Shown here in pieces: positions 28,561 through 41,610 of a DNA stretch of 64,000 nucleotides. Location: positions 8,322,526-8,386,525 of the forward strand of contig CM068321.1 in assembly GCA_034766995.1 (NCBI GenBank), written 5' to 3'. This DNA is from Acanthacorydalis orientalis (lineage: Eukaryota; Arthropoda; Insecta; Megaloptera; Corydalidae). The position numbers and the translations under genes are program-made. Numbering within the stretch: the first letter of the stretch is position 1; each line of letters starts with the position of its first letter. The notes under the pieces are model-generated. The model was not told where the DNA came from, searched no databases, and saw only the letters and a list, made by a program, of their open reading frames with translations.

Positions 28561-29620
28561 TTTCGCTATCTCCTTACTTAAAAGAGTGTCTGATATTTTC
28601 ATTATTTAACCATTCTTTTGATTTTATTCTATACTGGTGCTTATTTTACTATGGAACAATCCAAAATCGCAAATTCATTTCCATTATTATAAGCTGTCTT
28701 TCATCTATTTGATAATTTGCACATTATTAAATAAATAACATTGCAGATGATAATCATTCCTTTTGGCTGTCATCTCAATCCTGTCAATGAATTCAGATAT
28801 AATATTTTTGGATTCGTTCTTTGTTATTCAAATAAATAAATAAATCATTTTTTGTTAGAAATCATCTCTAGTTTTTCTACTTTATACAACAGATGTAGTC
28901 TATCTGTTCATTTTTTATTTCCAGTTATTTTGTTTTGCTCATATTGTTTTAAAATACTACCAAATAGTTCCTTAAGGGTTGTTCAGTATATTAGCACTTT
29001 ATCATTAATAATATCCTTTTTGTACAATTTCACAAATATTTTCTTTTATACAAGGACACTTCATTCCATTTATATGACATGTTTCACAAATTTCGCACTT
29101 GGCACATCGAAAGATTCTACAGCACTGAAAAAGCGTTAGGCGGATAATATGAAACTACGTATTATCACTTTTCAGAGGATATCTCTCTTTAAACATTCAA
29201 GATATGTTTAGTAACAGAGAGTTCTAGAAACAAAATTTTAATCCAATATGTTTTTAATAATTTATATGCATATATATATATATATATATATATGTATAAA
29301 TAATATTTGATTGGTATAATTAGTTACCAAACATAAAAGATTGGCAAGGTCATTTCAAAATGTTTTATTTATTAAATTCTCTTGCACGCTTTTAGTAAAA
29401 TGCGAAAACAAAGTGGGCGTATTATTTTGTGAATAATGCATGAATACATCATTAAACAGATTAACTATATTATCCATTAATCGTCAATATCAAATTAAAA
29501 CATGGCGCATTTGCTTGATTTACTTCATGCTTTTGAATCACCTGAGTGTATGTCTCCATTGCTAGTTTCAGCACGTATGCCATCTAAAGACATATTTTAA
29601 TTACTCTTAGAGAAACTTTA
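28561..29620. other. Intergenic, no gene seen
   Basis: AT-rich sequence with a short (TA)n tract near 29272 and a copy of the ACGTATGCCATCTAAAG repeat near 29570. I see nothing else. Confidence 0.5.
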
Positions 29621-29804
29621 ACTAAGCTTACTTTCGCAAATAAGTTATTCTCCCACTTCGTAAACTACAAAATATGTTCTGATCTAAAATGTTCAATAAA
29701 TGATTATTAACATTTTTTTATTGTTACTTATTTCAAAAAATATCCCACCATGCTTAAATCGTTAAGGTATAGAAAATCTAAATTTTTAAACTTCAATCTT
29801 TTTT

Positions 29805-29859
<55 letters not shown>

Positions 29860-30153
29860 CTAATCTATAAGTATCTTCTTTGACTCATCTCCCATTGGTC
29901 GCTCGTTCCTTCTGAGTATTTTTCATATTACTGTTTATGCACGAATTAATTATTTGGAAAACATGACTATCGATGTAGTACTGTCAACTATTTAAAGTGT
30001 TGAGAGATACTTTATAGAAGGCATTGTCATCGAAATGAACATAAACAATAATTAACTATGATCAATAATTATTTGTTGAACATTTTTGATAGGAACATTT
30101 TTCATAGTCTGCGAGATGAGAGAATAATTGATTTGTGAAAATGAATTAAAGTA
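29621..30153. mobile_element. Foldback element with (TA)n in the loop
   Basis: The left arm ACTAAGCTTACTTTCGCAAA ... TCTAAAATGTTCAATAAATG and the right arm TATTTGTTGAACATTTTTGA ... GATTTGTGAAAATGAATTAA are inverted. A (TA)n tract lies at 29812-29856 between them. Confidence 0.6.
29812..29856. repeat. (TA)n microsatellite
   Basis: Lies in the loop of the foldback element at 29621. Confidence 0.9.
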
Positions 30154-30264
30154 CGGTGTTAAAATTGTATTCTGAACATACTTATGTTTTACAATTGTAA
30201 TTATAAGTTTTTATGCCTATCATCCTATTAATAAATTGTCTTCCTAGTCTCTATTCTCTTAGTT

Positions 30265-30405
30265 CACATGAATTTCTGTTCTCCCCTACTGGTTTCGGTA
30301 CGTATGTCGTCTGCAAGTAGATTTTATTGATTTTCGGCAAGTCTAAAATGTACTTGTGGTACATATGCTGAAATTCGTAACGGAGACTAGAAATTCAGTT
30401 GATCC
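30265..30405. repeat. Hairpin repeat
   Basis: The left arm (ATGAATTTCTGTTCTCCCC, TTTCGGTACGTATG, CAAGTA) is answered by an inverted right arm (TACTTGTGGTACATATGCTG, CGGAGACTAGAAATTCAG). A single-arm relative lies at 29555-29592. Confidence 0.55.
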
Positions 30406-30879
30406 AAAAGACTGAAGACTACCTGGGCAACGTTTTTAATTTGATATATAACTAAATCGGTTATTTATAAAAGATTTTTTCTTTATCTTTGCTTCTGAAT
30501 AGGTTGATGCATACATTCATGTAAAAAATACACATTGATTATTACTATATTTAGGAATTAACGGTGTAAATTTTAAAACAAGTGGTACATAAGTCATTTT
30601 TTGTAATATGTATATTTTACACTATCAATTTAATAGTTTTCTTGTTGAACCGAAATGACCTTTAGTCCCCTGCACTACAAAAAGTTTATGTCACAAATAT
30701 TGAAACATTTTGAGTATTTCTCGAATTGGTGACCATTGGATAGTTTGAAGTTTTCTGGGAATTGATAACTGAGTGAATCTACTGTATCTAAATCTATAAT
30801 GTGTTAATATGAAGCGCATAATGTACGACACACATCGGACATCATTTGATTTATAGTATTTTAAGAATAATTTCTGACC

Positions 30880-30990
30880 AGATGAAAATTCTACTGTTTC
30901 ATATTATTTATTAAACATTTTTAATCAATCACTTTTTTGTAATTTGTAGGGTGAGATAATTCACTAGTGAAAATGAAGTATTCTTTTTAC
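30880..30990. repeat. Foldback family arm
   Basis: Right-arm type sequence: TTATTAAACATTTTTAATCA, then GTAATTTGTAGGGTGAGATA and CTAGTGAAAATGAA. Confidence 0.45.
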
Positions 30991-31551
30991 AATACATTAC
31001 TTCGTTTTCGATTTTGTGTAAAATTTAACAACTTTCAGCTTAAATAAACGAAACTCATAACTTTTCAGAATGTATTAAAACCGATTCACTGTAACATTTC
31101 TCCATTTATGTTTTATTTAAAATGTTATTTACTGCATTATTGAATCCATGTTAATCAAATACAACTACACAACTAGACTAAATTTAACTTGCGTGAGTAA
31201 TTGTCTCTTACAACAGCTGGACTAGTAAAAATTACTGCCTAAACATATTACAGAATGTAGTGAAAGTCTTTGTTTTCATTTATGCTACTCTTCCAAGTAT
31301 AAAAAATCACACAGTGTTTGTGAAATACGATAAAATAATCTAAATATAAAAAAATAGTAGTTAAATAAGGCCAAGCATTCATAAATACGTTACAGAATGC
31401 AAGATAAGTTTTAAATCGCGGTGGATAACACACAAACAACATAATGTGAAAACTAATAACATTGTACATAACATGACATTGTACGAAATGAAAAATGATC
31501 ATACTTTTCACATAACATCATTGGAACTTCTTGTACCTCTCAAAACAGTAC

Positions 31552-31654
<103 letters not shown>

Positions 31655-31757
31655 TAAGTTGTATTATGCATGGCTGTATATATGCCTAAATATATAAATT
31701 ATTCATTGAAAATATACGTTACTACACAGTGTATCACTTTCTATCTCATCGGCAAGT

Positions 31758-31789
31758 ATATGGCCTTTACAATGATGTAATGGCCATAT
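31758..31789. promoter_or_regulatory. 32-bp palindrome upstream of candidate 5' exon
   Basis: ATATGGCCTTTACA, a 4-bp loop, then TGTAATGGCCATAT: 13 of 14 positions pair. It lies about 70 bp upstream of the CpG-richer block. A dimeric factor site is possible, but this is inference only. Confidence 0.3.
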
Positions 31790-31825
31790 GACATCTTAAC
31801 TATTTATAGAGTTTTAGTAATCGTC

Positions 31826-32042
31826 GTGTGCGCGATTCGTGCAAAGCGGTTCCCGTCAATCGACCAACGAAGTCTCAATATGGCATATTCAATACCTTTA
31901 TACGCAACGTTCGTACGATGGACTTATACTAGTGTTCGTTTTTTGAATTTCTTCGTGTGCGTTGGACACATTACAATTTCGCGTTTTGCCGAGAGTGTGT
32001 CTTGTGTTGGTTTATTCAAGAATATTTCAGAAACAACTAACG
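31826..32042 (+). other. Candidate noncoding 5' exon
   Basis: A locally CpG-richer, less AT-biased block after TATTTATAG (31801). It ends at ACTAACG followed by a strong donor GTGAGT at 32043. A frame is open throughout, with an ATG at 31880, but it leaves phase 1 and does not join the downstream ATG frame. A 5' untranslated exon with an upstream ORF is therefore more likely than coding. Spliced to 51,865 it would place A at position -3 of the ATG. There is no transcript support, and another gene's exon is possible. Confidence 0.35.
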
Positions 32043-32742
32043 GTGAGTGATTTTTATTTGTATTGTTTCCGTGAGACACGATCGATTCTCTCTTGTAAAT
32101 GTCTGTATATTACTTTACTTCTTTATTTCGTTCCGTTGATAAAACCGCTGATAGCATTGAGGTTGTGTTTTCATCCACTCGCAATAAAATATCCATTTTA
32201 ATATTCATACTCATTATATGCATGCATACATACATATACGTATACGTATGTACGTGTAACTTACATGTAAAGTACGTGTATTGATGTAAATATTTTGTTT
32301 TCTAAAAATAACGAAACGCGTATATAAATAAAACTTGTTGTGTCGGGCGTTCGAATAATATTATTTGTCATAATAGAGATGCGAACCGACGTGCATTGGA
32401 TACGCACTCTCGTTTTATTAATAGATGCGTTATCTCTCTTCCACATTATTATCTGTTTTTGGATTTATGCCAACATTGTACGATTTCCGGTACGAAAATG
32501 AAGATGTCTGTTTTTCTTTTATTTATTTACAAATTAAACGGTCGAAAAGTGTGCATTTGGAACTGAATTCATTTTGTTTTTATGTCGACATTTCGTTTGT
32601 TTGTTTTTGATCACTTAGCAGCCCACTTCTGTTTGTTTACAAATAGATAATGGGAACTGGTTGTGTGGATCATGAGTCACGAGTTCGATATAATTCGGAC
32701 AAGTCCATATGTAGAGTATAAGTGAGTGAAAAGGTTGATTGT

Positions 32743-32783
32743 TTTTTTTTTTTTGGAATTGAATACTAAAATCATTAACTATC

Positions 32784-32834
<51 letters not shown>

Positions 32835-33713
32835 TATGCATACATATATAAAATTCACTTCTATAGTGATTATATACAAAAGAACCTGTTTTAGCAAATA
32901 CTTGTGAGACCTACCTTTTATCCTATATTTCTTAGTTATTTGTTATATCAGTGACAATAAAGTCCACTCAAATATTCTTCAATATAAATCTCAATAATAC
33001 TATATATGGACTGAATGTTGTTAGAATACGATATGTATTTAAAATAACATATAAATGTAAAATTTGCATAAAGTATGTGTAAATATCTAGAACAGTATAA
33101 ATATATTTATTAATTCTTTTAACTTACAAACATACATTAAAGTGTAGCAACTGTAAGTTTTAATTAAAAGATTAATAATGTAAATAAACGTATAGATAAT
33201 TGTATATTTGAGGGTGCGCAGGATAATCTTGTTGGTGTTCAGAAAAATAGGATTTTTCAATAAATATGATAGAATAAAGTTCTTATATGAGATCGGATTT
33301 TACTAGCTTTATCCCTGAAATGAGCTTATTATAAATGTGAATGTTTGTGTAGAGATGTGTATATGTAGTATTGTATTGGAGAGAGAGATATATACCAATC
33401 AAAATCCAAATAAACATTACCTCGCTGTAACTGTGAACTTGTTATATCTGTGCTATTGTAACAGTTCAACGGTAAATGGTTTAATCAGTAGCCGGTAATT
33501 TAGATTTCAACTTTTAGAAAACAAAAATACTAACGAATTTTCAAAGAAAGATATTTTGATATGCTGATTTTATAAATAATTGAAAATTAATAACTGTTAT
33601 ATCATTCTAATATAATTTGTTATGTTAAAATCATGTCCACTCATACTTGACAAAATATTACCAGAACTCAATACATTATTCAAATAGATTGAATCATTTT
33701 CGTATATATACAT

Positions 33714-33776
<63 letters not shown>

Positions 33777-34395
33777 GATACATACATACGTGTACATATA
33801 AAATCTATTTACATTTTATTACATAATTTATTTAACAAATGTATACGATTTTTATCAAATTATCAATGTGTATACACAGTTGTTATATATTAATTTATAT
33901 GTGCAAACATATTATTTATTATTCGCAAATATTCAAACTTCTTTCGATGGAAAGTACCTATATAAAAATAAATAAAGTAATATAAAAATACATTTCTATT
34001 TATTACCTTTTTAAAAGTATATACATGAAAAAATGTCGAGATGCATATTTAACAAAATGTTTGATGGAAATTGATTGTCAGTTCTGGTTGTGTTGTAATT
34101 CTCATTGATTTCATAAAGTATTGGTAAATTCTTGAGAAGAAATTGATTATGTAAAATAATTTCAAGGGTTGTATTTAAACAAGTAAAAAAGGAAATGTTC
34201 ACACAAAAATACATTAAAAGTATTTTGCTTTCATTACAAAAAGTGATTATTAAAAGGTTACAATTTATTGAAAAGTAATATTTTGATGAAGGAGGTCTTT
34301 CCTATGTAGATTTGAAAGTGTTTTCAAATTTAATTAATCTTTAATGTAATTTCTAAATTACATCCAATTGAAATGTTGTAGATATTTCTGTATCT
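32743..34395. other. Gene-free stretch
   Basis: AT-rich, with (TA)n tracts at 32788-32831 and 33733-33770. No supported gene. It may be intron of the downstream gene. Confidence 0.5.
32788..32831. repeat. (TA)n microsatellite
   Basis: About 44 bp. Confidence 0.9.
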
Positions 34396-34560
34396 TACCG
34401 CTCTGAGAATAATGGAATCGTCATGGAAATGAATGCGCATGAGCCATAATGAAAAACAATCATGTAATGAATTATTGAACATTTTTGATCAGAAAATGTG
34501 TTTATGCTTTACGGAGTGAATGAAAATTCATTTGTGAAAAGTACATTTATGCTTTATTCG
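34396..34560. repeat. Foldback family arm
   Basis: Right-arm order: GAATCGTCATGGAAATGAAT, ATTATTGAACATTTTTGATC, GAAAATTCATTTGTGAAAAG. Confidence 0.6.
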
Positions 34561-36029
34561 TAATTCTAGTTTTTCAGTTTCATTCAAGATAAAATTCTTT
34601 CGGCAAATAAATTTTTAACTGTACTCTTAACAATTGTTACTTAAGAACTGTAGACAGGGTTTTGCATAATTACTTTAATACCTTAAAAAAGTACCAGAAA
34701 TTAAATATGTACTTCTTGTAAGAAAAACGGATAGTATCAAATTAAAAAATAAACTAATATCTATATTAAAACTTAAAAAAATACAAAGAAGTATCTAAAA
34801 AGGTACACAGATTAATCAAAAAATGACCCACTTTTATTGAACAAATTTGAAATAAATAAAACCAATTTTTCTATATAATACATATTTATGTGTATGACAA
34901 TCACAATTGTACAGTATACTCGTTTGATATCTAGGTCATTGTTTTATGATTCTTGTATTATAAATATCTGGAAACAAAGGTAAATAATTTAACTAAACAT
35001 ATATACGGTAATACACGCAATTGCTTCAAACCAGGACAGACAAAATAGAAAAGAAATGTTCACCATTGACCCAATTATTATTGTATTTTATCTGAATTGT
35101 ACTAAAAACAAACATTTGTATTGTTTTTAAAACCTAAATGTTTAAATAATGAACTTGTTAATTAATTACTAAAGATCGATAGATATGAGAAAATTATTCA
35201 TAGAGTATTATTTTATTATAATCAACATTTATATATTTTCTTCGTAATTATTTCTCATTACTTCTCACAGAATCGATTTGGAGGTCAGGTAACAGCGACA
35301 GCTGCACAGAGCCACACTCATTTACTATTCTTTCACATTTGTACAGTCTATTGTATAATTAAAACAAAACTTTTCAAACGGACGTTTTAAAGAAATAAGA
35401 ACATTCATTCGAGTTTCATACAAAAACGAATAAACACACATTGCAAAGAATAACTGAAATATTACAATATATTCAATCAACTTTTTCTTTTATTACTTCT
35501 TTGTAATTTATAGTCTATCTTTGGAATTTCATAACAAACGGTTGTTTTTTATAAAAAAAATAATTATACAAACACATTGAAATTTGAAAAAATAAATATC
35601 AATGTAGTGTTTTTTAATTAAAATATATAATATATAAAATGTGTTTATATCATACTAATGCGAATTTAAATGACAATGTCATCATCTTTAAAGTGTAGGC
35701 ACAGTGTCTCTGTGCAAAAATACATTTATGTTTGAGATGTTGATTCATTTTCGTGGAGTGATTTTAGCCTTGCGTCGCACACAACTTTTCGTTTTAGAGT
35801 TACTTTCAACCTTGAGAATTAAAACACAGATGTAATTTATAATCGCATTTCATACAGTATATAAAAGTAATTTAAATAAGCATATTTGAAAATTCTAAAA
35901 AGATATAAAATTAATAAACTGGAATCTATATTCATTACTTTATGATCCAAAAAGTTTAGTTTGACCGTCTCACCTTCTTGTAAATACATGTATAATGGAC
36001 GATTAAACACTGCGATTTATTTGTACTTT
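34561..36029. other. Gene-free stretch
   Basis: AT-rich, with no supported gene. A short foldback-like fragment (AATGACAATGTCATCATCTT) lies near 35668. Confidence 0.45.
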
Positions 36030-36172
36030 AGCACTAAGGTTGGTGAGACATCTCTGTGGAAATGAATATAAGTAATGATCAAAAATCATCCATAAGTAAT
36101 TAAACGTTTTGATTAGAAAAATTGTTTGTAGTGTATTGAAAAATTCATTTGTAAAAGTAAATTTAGCCCGTA
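36030..36172. repeat. Foldback family arm
   Basis: Right-arm sequence: CTGTGGAAATGAATATAAGT, ATGATCAAAAATCATC, AAAAATTCATTTGTAAAAGT and AATTTAGCCCG. Confidence 0.6.
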
Positions 36173-36440
36173 GTTCCAAAAACTATTCTATTGCTTAATG
36201 TTATTCACACATTTCTTTTTTACAAGAAAATTTGCATTTATCTTCCTTGAAATGTTATTTTTTGTAATAAAAACACTAATCTTGGGAAAACACTAACAAT
36301 ATTCTGGAAGTATGTGTGAACGCTTTAAATTTTCAATTGAAAAAAAAACTACTCAAGTATTTAGATAAAAGTTTGTTTTTTTTCTTCTCAATAACCTTTA
36401 ATTAAGAACAATTTCTGTAATCACATTAAAGTTTTTAGTA

Positions 36441-36835
36441 CTATGGCTAAATTCACTTTCACAAATGAATTTTTCATGCTCCGATATCAATTTTCCTTAT
36501 CAAATTGTTCAATAATCAATTATTGATCATTTTTGAATGCTACTTGTACGCTTTTGTTGTTGATGTTATCAGCAATATTATAGAAAAATCTGTAGATCTA
36601 GAGTAAAGGCACACTTTATATATTGTTTAAATATTGTAATTCAAAAGTAACACTAAAATACAGATTTTTTTTATGTTGTAGTGCTATGAGGATAATGACT
36701 TCGCTACCAAAATGTATGAGTTATAATAAAAATGATCAATAATCAATTATTGATCATTTTTTAGTCAAAAATGTTTTTAAGATTTGTAGAAGATTCAAAA
36801 ATTAATTTGTGAAAGAATTCACATAATTCTAGATA
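36441..36835. mobile_element. Foldback element, two arms
   Basis: The left arm (GGCTAAATTCACTTTCACAA, then TTCAATAATCAATTATTGAT) is inverted in the right arm (ATGATCAATAATCAATTATT, then AAAATTAATTTGTGAAAGAA). The inner palindrome AATAATCAATTATT occurs in both arms. One of the best-preserved copies. Confidence 0.75.
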
Positions 36836-38250
36836 TAGTGATTTGAAGATTTCGCTTGAAAAGATTTCCAAAAATAATTTTCCGTATTTCGAAAAAAACT
36901 CATTTATTGACCTTTTGGCAGACTGAAAAGTTTATAATAATAACACTGTACGTGTATTACTACAAAAATAAAAGACATTTAACAGTAAATTATAATCTGA
37001 AATGCAAACGATCTGAAGAGCCCTTCGTGGCATTTCAATTGTTTATTAATTTTTATGTAACATTGTCTTACAGTTATTTATTTAGAATAATTGAGATCGC
37101 TCCTCAATTTTTATAATCCACGAGTCGTTTCGATTATATCATCTTCATATGGTTTTTTTTCGACCGGTCGAATTGAAAGCGTAAATAACACGCAGAAAAA
37201 TAAAATACATGAGAGTTTTAATTAAATATTTTACAAATTTTCGCAGAAAATCTAACGAGAGATTGTGGAACATAAATGTTCCTGGAAATCTTGTTTAGAA
37301 AACATTGCTTTGACCTTTATTTTCGTATTTTTGAATTAAATGTCAATCCGTCTGCGTCATTCATAATTATTTTTTATTACGAAGTTGCTCACGATCTGAG
37401 TTATTGACTATTTTTAACATTATGAAAATAAGACGTTTATTTTTTGATTTTCAACATAACAGATTATACAATTAAAGACAAATGATTTGAGTAGCTAATT
37501 TTAAAATATGGTTTGTAAAAGAAGACATTATAAATATTTTTAACTATAAAAAATACAAAAATAGCAGTAAAAATTATATGAATTTATATAAATGATTCAA
37601 TTAAGTTTCAAAACAAGTTTCTAGAAGCTGTATTTGTAAAGTATTTTTAAGATCAAAAGAAAATAATCATGAATTTATCTTAGTCGCATATTACAGTTAC
37701 TTATTAATTCACTCAAGTACCGATTCCTAGGAGCTATCAGGATATCGTATCTTACCACAGACTACATGATACTTTATACAGATTTAAAAGAAGTAGTTTG
37801 ATTCCTCTTGGAATGTAGTACTTGATTAAGCAAACAAGTCACTATTAAGTGTACGAAAACGTTTAATTAACGGTTATGGCAAATCGACCTTTTTGGAACC
37901 CAATTAGTTAATTTAAGCAGTGAACCAAAAGTAAATGTTTCAATATTTTCCAATTATTCATTTCGCTATTTCAAAACTGTTTTGATGTTCAAAGTTTAAT
38001 TAAAAAAATAAAATATTTGCATTGAAATATTGGCTTTGTATAAGTTTTCATCCCATTATGACATTTTGTAAAGTTTATATATATATATATATATTAATCA
38101 TAAAAAAATAGTACTTTTATATCGAACATTTGTCGCTATTTAAATCAAAATAAGACCATCGATGATTGGTACAGAGATAATTTTTTTTACCACATAAATT
38201 ATGTGGTTATGAGAAAAGTTCAACTTTTGACATGCTGCTTCGTTGAATGT
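36836..38250. other. Gene-free stretch with a less AT-biased part
   Basis: A 261-nt open frame at 36856-37116 has no recognisable features and unusual composition, so I do not call it a gene. Sequence around 37110-37360 has more CpG than its surroundings (CGACCGGTCG at 37163) and could be conserved noncoding DNA. Confidence 0.3.
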
Positions 38251-38289
38251 TTTAAACATCTTTTATATTTCTTCTTCTGAAAACAAAGA

Positions 38290-38700
38290 CGTTTAATTCT
38301 CTTTCAGTTTCTAACCTCTTCACAGTCTTTTTCAAGACTAGTACTGAAAATTTTACAAAGCATCTTTTTTACATTTACAGTCTGTTGTAAACTCTTATTC
38401 TTCTTATTATTGAGCTTGAAGCAATCTCTTGTTGCTTTAACTGTCACGAGCTCGGTGGATGAGGATTGCCAGCTCGATTCCCATCTCTTGGGCGGTCGTC
38501 CAGGTAATCTATCCCGAAGGTCGTCCATCTTTGAAAACGCGGACAAGTGACTCTTCTCCCATTCTACCCACGTGATTGTTCCTGCTCCAAGACATCTTGC
38601 AATTTCTATGATCATTCTTCGGTTTTGCAGAAGGTAGGGTGTTAACTTTACCTTCCAACCTTCCTCTTTTATCCGGACTTAGGACCGACAACAATTGAAT
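38290..38700 (-). mobile_element. Non-LTR retrotransposon 3' fragment
   Basis: The minus strand encodes the degenerate end of a reverse-transcriptase ORF: NHVGRMGEES, KDGRPSG, then in another frame LPGRPPKRWESS and VKATRDCFKLN. This matches the H-GR ... GRP-KRW ... A-DR order of LINE C-termini. Frameshifted and truncated. Confidence 0.65.
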
Positions 38701-39339
38701 CGGACTACTCAGTCCATCCGATACAAATGCAGGCGGAGTTAACTGATTACTTCAGTATCGAATATTGTTTAACGGAAACTTATCCTCTGATGCTCAAGTT
38801 CAAACAACAAATACATTAAAATTTGTTAAACATGTTTATTAATTTTCGATTATCGCATCAGATGTGTTACTCTAATTTGTGATTAAAAAGAATAATCAAA
38901 TTTTATTTCATTTTAGATAGTCTCTTATTTCGAATCATGTAAAGTATGGATTATAATAATTATTATACCTATAATACCATTGATCCGTTGTTCTCGTGGT
39001 ATTTGTCATTTTAGGTTACTTTATTTTCGATCACTTTTGGATCAATAAACAAATACAAAAATGTTCATTTTTTTTTTAATTTTATGCATGTACTGTAGTT
39101 AATAAAACTACATAGAACTCTACTTATGTGAACCTGTTTACCTTTCACACATCAAACGATTCTATTTTTAGGAACGAATGTACATAGTTACAATTATTGA
39201 GCTAGAAATATTATGGAATTACAATTAAAGAATCCATAAGTCAGTTTATTTTGCATGCATGGACAGTTTTCATTACTGAATGTGCAGTTATAGTTATCAG
39301 ACATTCCATTTACATAGTTTCACACACTACTTATACACA

Positions 39340-39340
<1 letters not shown>

Positions 39341-39420
<80 letters not shown>
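39341..39420. repeat. (CA)n(TA)n compound microsatellite
   Basis: A short CA run followed by about 64 bp of TA. Confidence 0.9.
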
Positions 39421-39421
<1 letters not shown>

Positions 39422-40027
39422 CAGACCTCATATTTCGTCTACACTAGAATTGTTATTTAATATGTTTCAGTTATATTATCACCTGCTGCTTTAAATAACA
39501 TGAATTTAGAGATAAAAATGTGCATCAGTCAACAAATTCGTACGAAATCGTGTACCGGATATCCTAATTGTTTTATCTGTAATGTTTCTGTTCATTTCGT
39601 GGTATACATGTTCTGTTTATTGTAAAGTTGATTCCGAAGTCATCTAATGTATAACAATATCGTACACATGTACTAATTGTTGGGTCTTATTAGAATTAGT
39701 GATTGAAGTCTGTGAAAATAATTTTATATATTTATAAAGTATGTAACTGTATTAATTAATATATTTTGACGGGAAATGCAATAGGTAGTAATGAATTGTT
39801 TTGTTTAAGTGTGTTAGTTATTTTCAGTAAATGTAGAAAATTTGTTTATATTTATTGAAATTTATAAAAGAAAGTGCAATATATGTTTCTTTTTTTACAA
39901 TATATTGGTGGAAAGTACATAATCGTATATTATACACGCATATATAATACTCTCATTATCTTATTCGTTTAATTTAATTTAAAATCTGATGAAAATTGTA
40001 GTCTCTCTTGTACAAAAAAATTATTAA

Positions 40028-40288
40028 ACCTTTGCGGACGAGAACTTTTTCAACTGTATTTTTCGGTGAGTCGAATATACTTTTTGTATAAAGTGAAATT
40101 ATGTACTGAAGAGTTAAATATAAGATGTTAAGTAAAAAATATTGTTAAATGCAATTTTAGATGTAATTAGAGAATAATATAATTATTTGAGAATAAAAAT
40201 AAATTCATTTTTTTCCGTCTTATCGGCGACATTCGACCTAGAAAGTAAGTGTGGTGCCGCTTGTATGGCCACATTCGACCGCAAAGGG
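40028..40288. mobile_element. piggyBac-type MITE with TTAA duplication
   Basis: Begins ACCTTTGCGGACG and ends CGACCGCAAAGGG, inverted repeats each flanked by TTAA (40024-40027 and 40289-40292). 261 bp, noncoding. Confidence 0.8.
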
Positions 40289-40751
40289 TTAAAATATACA
40301 TTTTTCAATTTGTTTTTTCTAGATATTAAAAATTAAAAAGCGTAGTACAAAAGTGTATTTTTAGTTATAAAGAAAAATTAATCATTTTTTGTAATATAAC
40401 AATCGGTTAAATAAATGTTAAATGGCATATTAAAATGTATGAGTAATCAGTCACTTAAACTACATTTTTTTGCATTTTCCTTTGGACTGTTTTCTAGAAA
40501 ATTTAAGGCTGAAATACATAAAACGCGTCCTCTAACAATTCCACTATATAAAATCGTTATCAATACTAATAGAATACAAATGTAGTACTGGACTATTGTT
40601 TGTACTAAAGAAAGACATTTCACAAATAAAATAGAATATAAAATCGACAACAGCTACATTTGAATTAGTATAATAACTATTTACATGAGCATGAGAAAAT
40701 TTTATTTTGAAATATAAAAATATAATTCACTTTATACTTTTGGCTATTTAA

Positions 40752-41042
40752 CTCTTTCAAATGCTGTACATTTGACTAAAAGCAGACCTTAAAAGTGCAA
40801 AGATTTTTACAATAGACTCCTTGATGCAGTCCAGTAGACTTTGCTACTGTTCTAAGCTTCAAGTAACAGCTGTAGAGAGATTACAGAACTACCAGAACCC
40901 ATCTTTTTAAATGGTTCACAAATTATATCACCGGACTGCATTGTTCCAGATCTTTGAAATGGTGGTACAAAAAATTTACCAACAAGCAACTGATGTAAAA
41001 AAAATGGTGGCACATATGTATGTACCACCAGACTTGAAAGAG
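40752..41042. mobile_element. Second piggyBac-type MITE with TTAA duplication
   Basis: Begins CTCTTTCAAATG and ends AGACTTGAAAGAG, flanked by TTAA (40748-40751 and 41043-41046). 291 bp. The end sequence differs from the neighbour at 40028, so it is a separate family. Confidence 0.75.
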
Positions 41043-41274
41043 TTAAATAAAGTGTAGGTGCATACTTAGGTTCAACGAAACAAAAAATAAATAAATAAAT
41101 CACACACAGGTCACCTAATTCAAATACTGGGAAAATATATTTATGTATTATCCATTTTTACAAATGAATAACAGTAACTAACAAGTAAATAAATAACAGG
41201 TTAATAATATAACTGAAAATTGTATAACTGTTAAAATCTATATGCTATGAAACTCTGACTATAAAATATAGTTC

Positions 41275-41610
41275 TGGCACTGTGGTTAAATTCACTTTCA
41301 CAAATTAATTTTTCACCCAACACCCCCACCCGCCCACTAACCACAAAAAGTCACTGATCAAAAAAGTTCCATTATTGATAATTTTTGATTGTGGTTTTTG
41401 CATTTAGATAGTGATATCATCAATTTTAGATCGCCCAGGTACAAATTATTATTTTTTTGTACATTACGATACTTATAGATTGTTCAATACTTTAGCTTTC
41501 TTAATGTAATGAGGTCGATGCCGAAATGCGTTTAAGCAAAAATCAAAAATGATCAACTACTGAACATTTCTGATACGAAGTCGTGAAGAAATAATTATTG
41601 AAATTATTTT
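41275..41610. mobile_element. Foldback element, two arms
   Basis: The left arm (GGTTAAATTCACTTTCACAA, CACTAACCACAAAAAG, ATTGATAATTTTTGATTG) is inverted in the right arm (CAAAAATGATCAACTACTGA, TCGTGAAGAAATAATTATTG). Confidence 0.7.

Noticed and set aside
28852..29139. A 95-codon frame with membrane-like residues
   Set aside because: Phe/Ile/Leu/Ser content follows from the AT-rich DNA. No start context or homology I recognise.
31826..32050. A 74-codon open frame as a protein gene
   Set aside because: It starts without an ATG, runs into a consensus donor and leaves a phase incompatible with the downstream ATG. A 5' untranslated exon is the better reading.
36856..37116. An 86-codon open frame
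   Set aside because: No domain, no splice context and repeat-like composition. Expected by chance in this much sequence.
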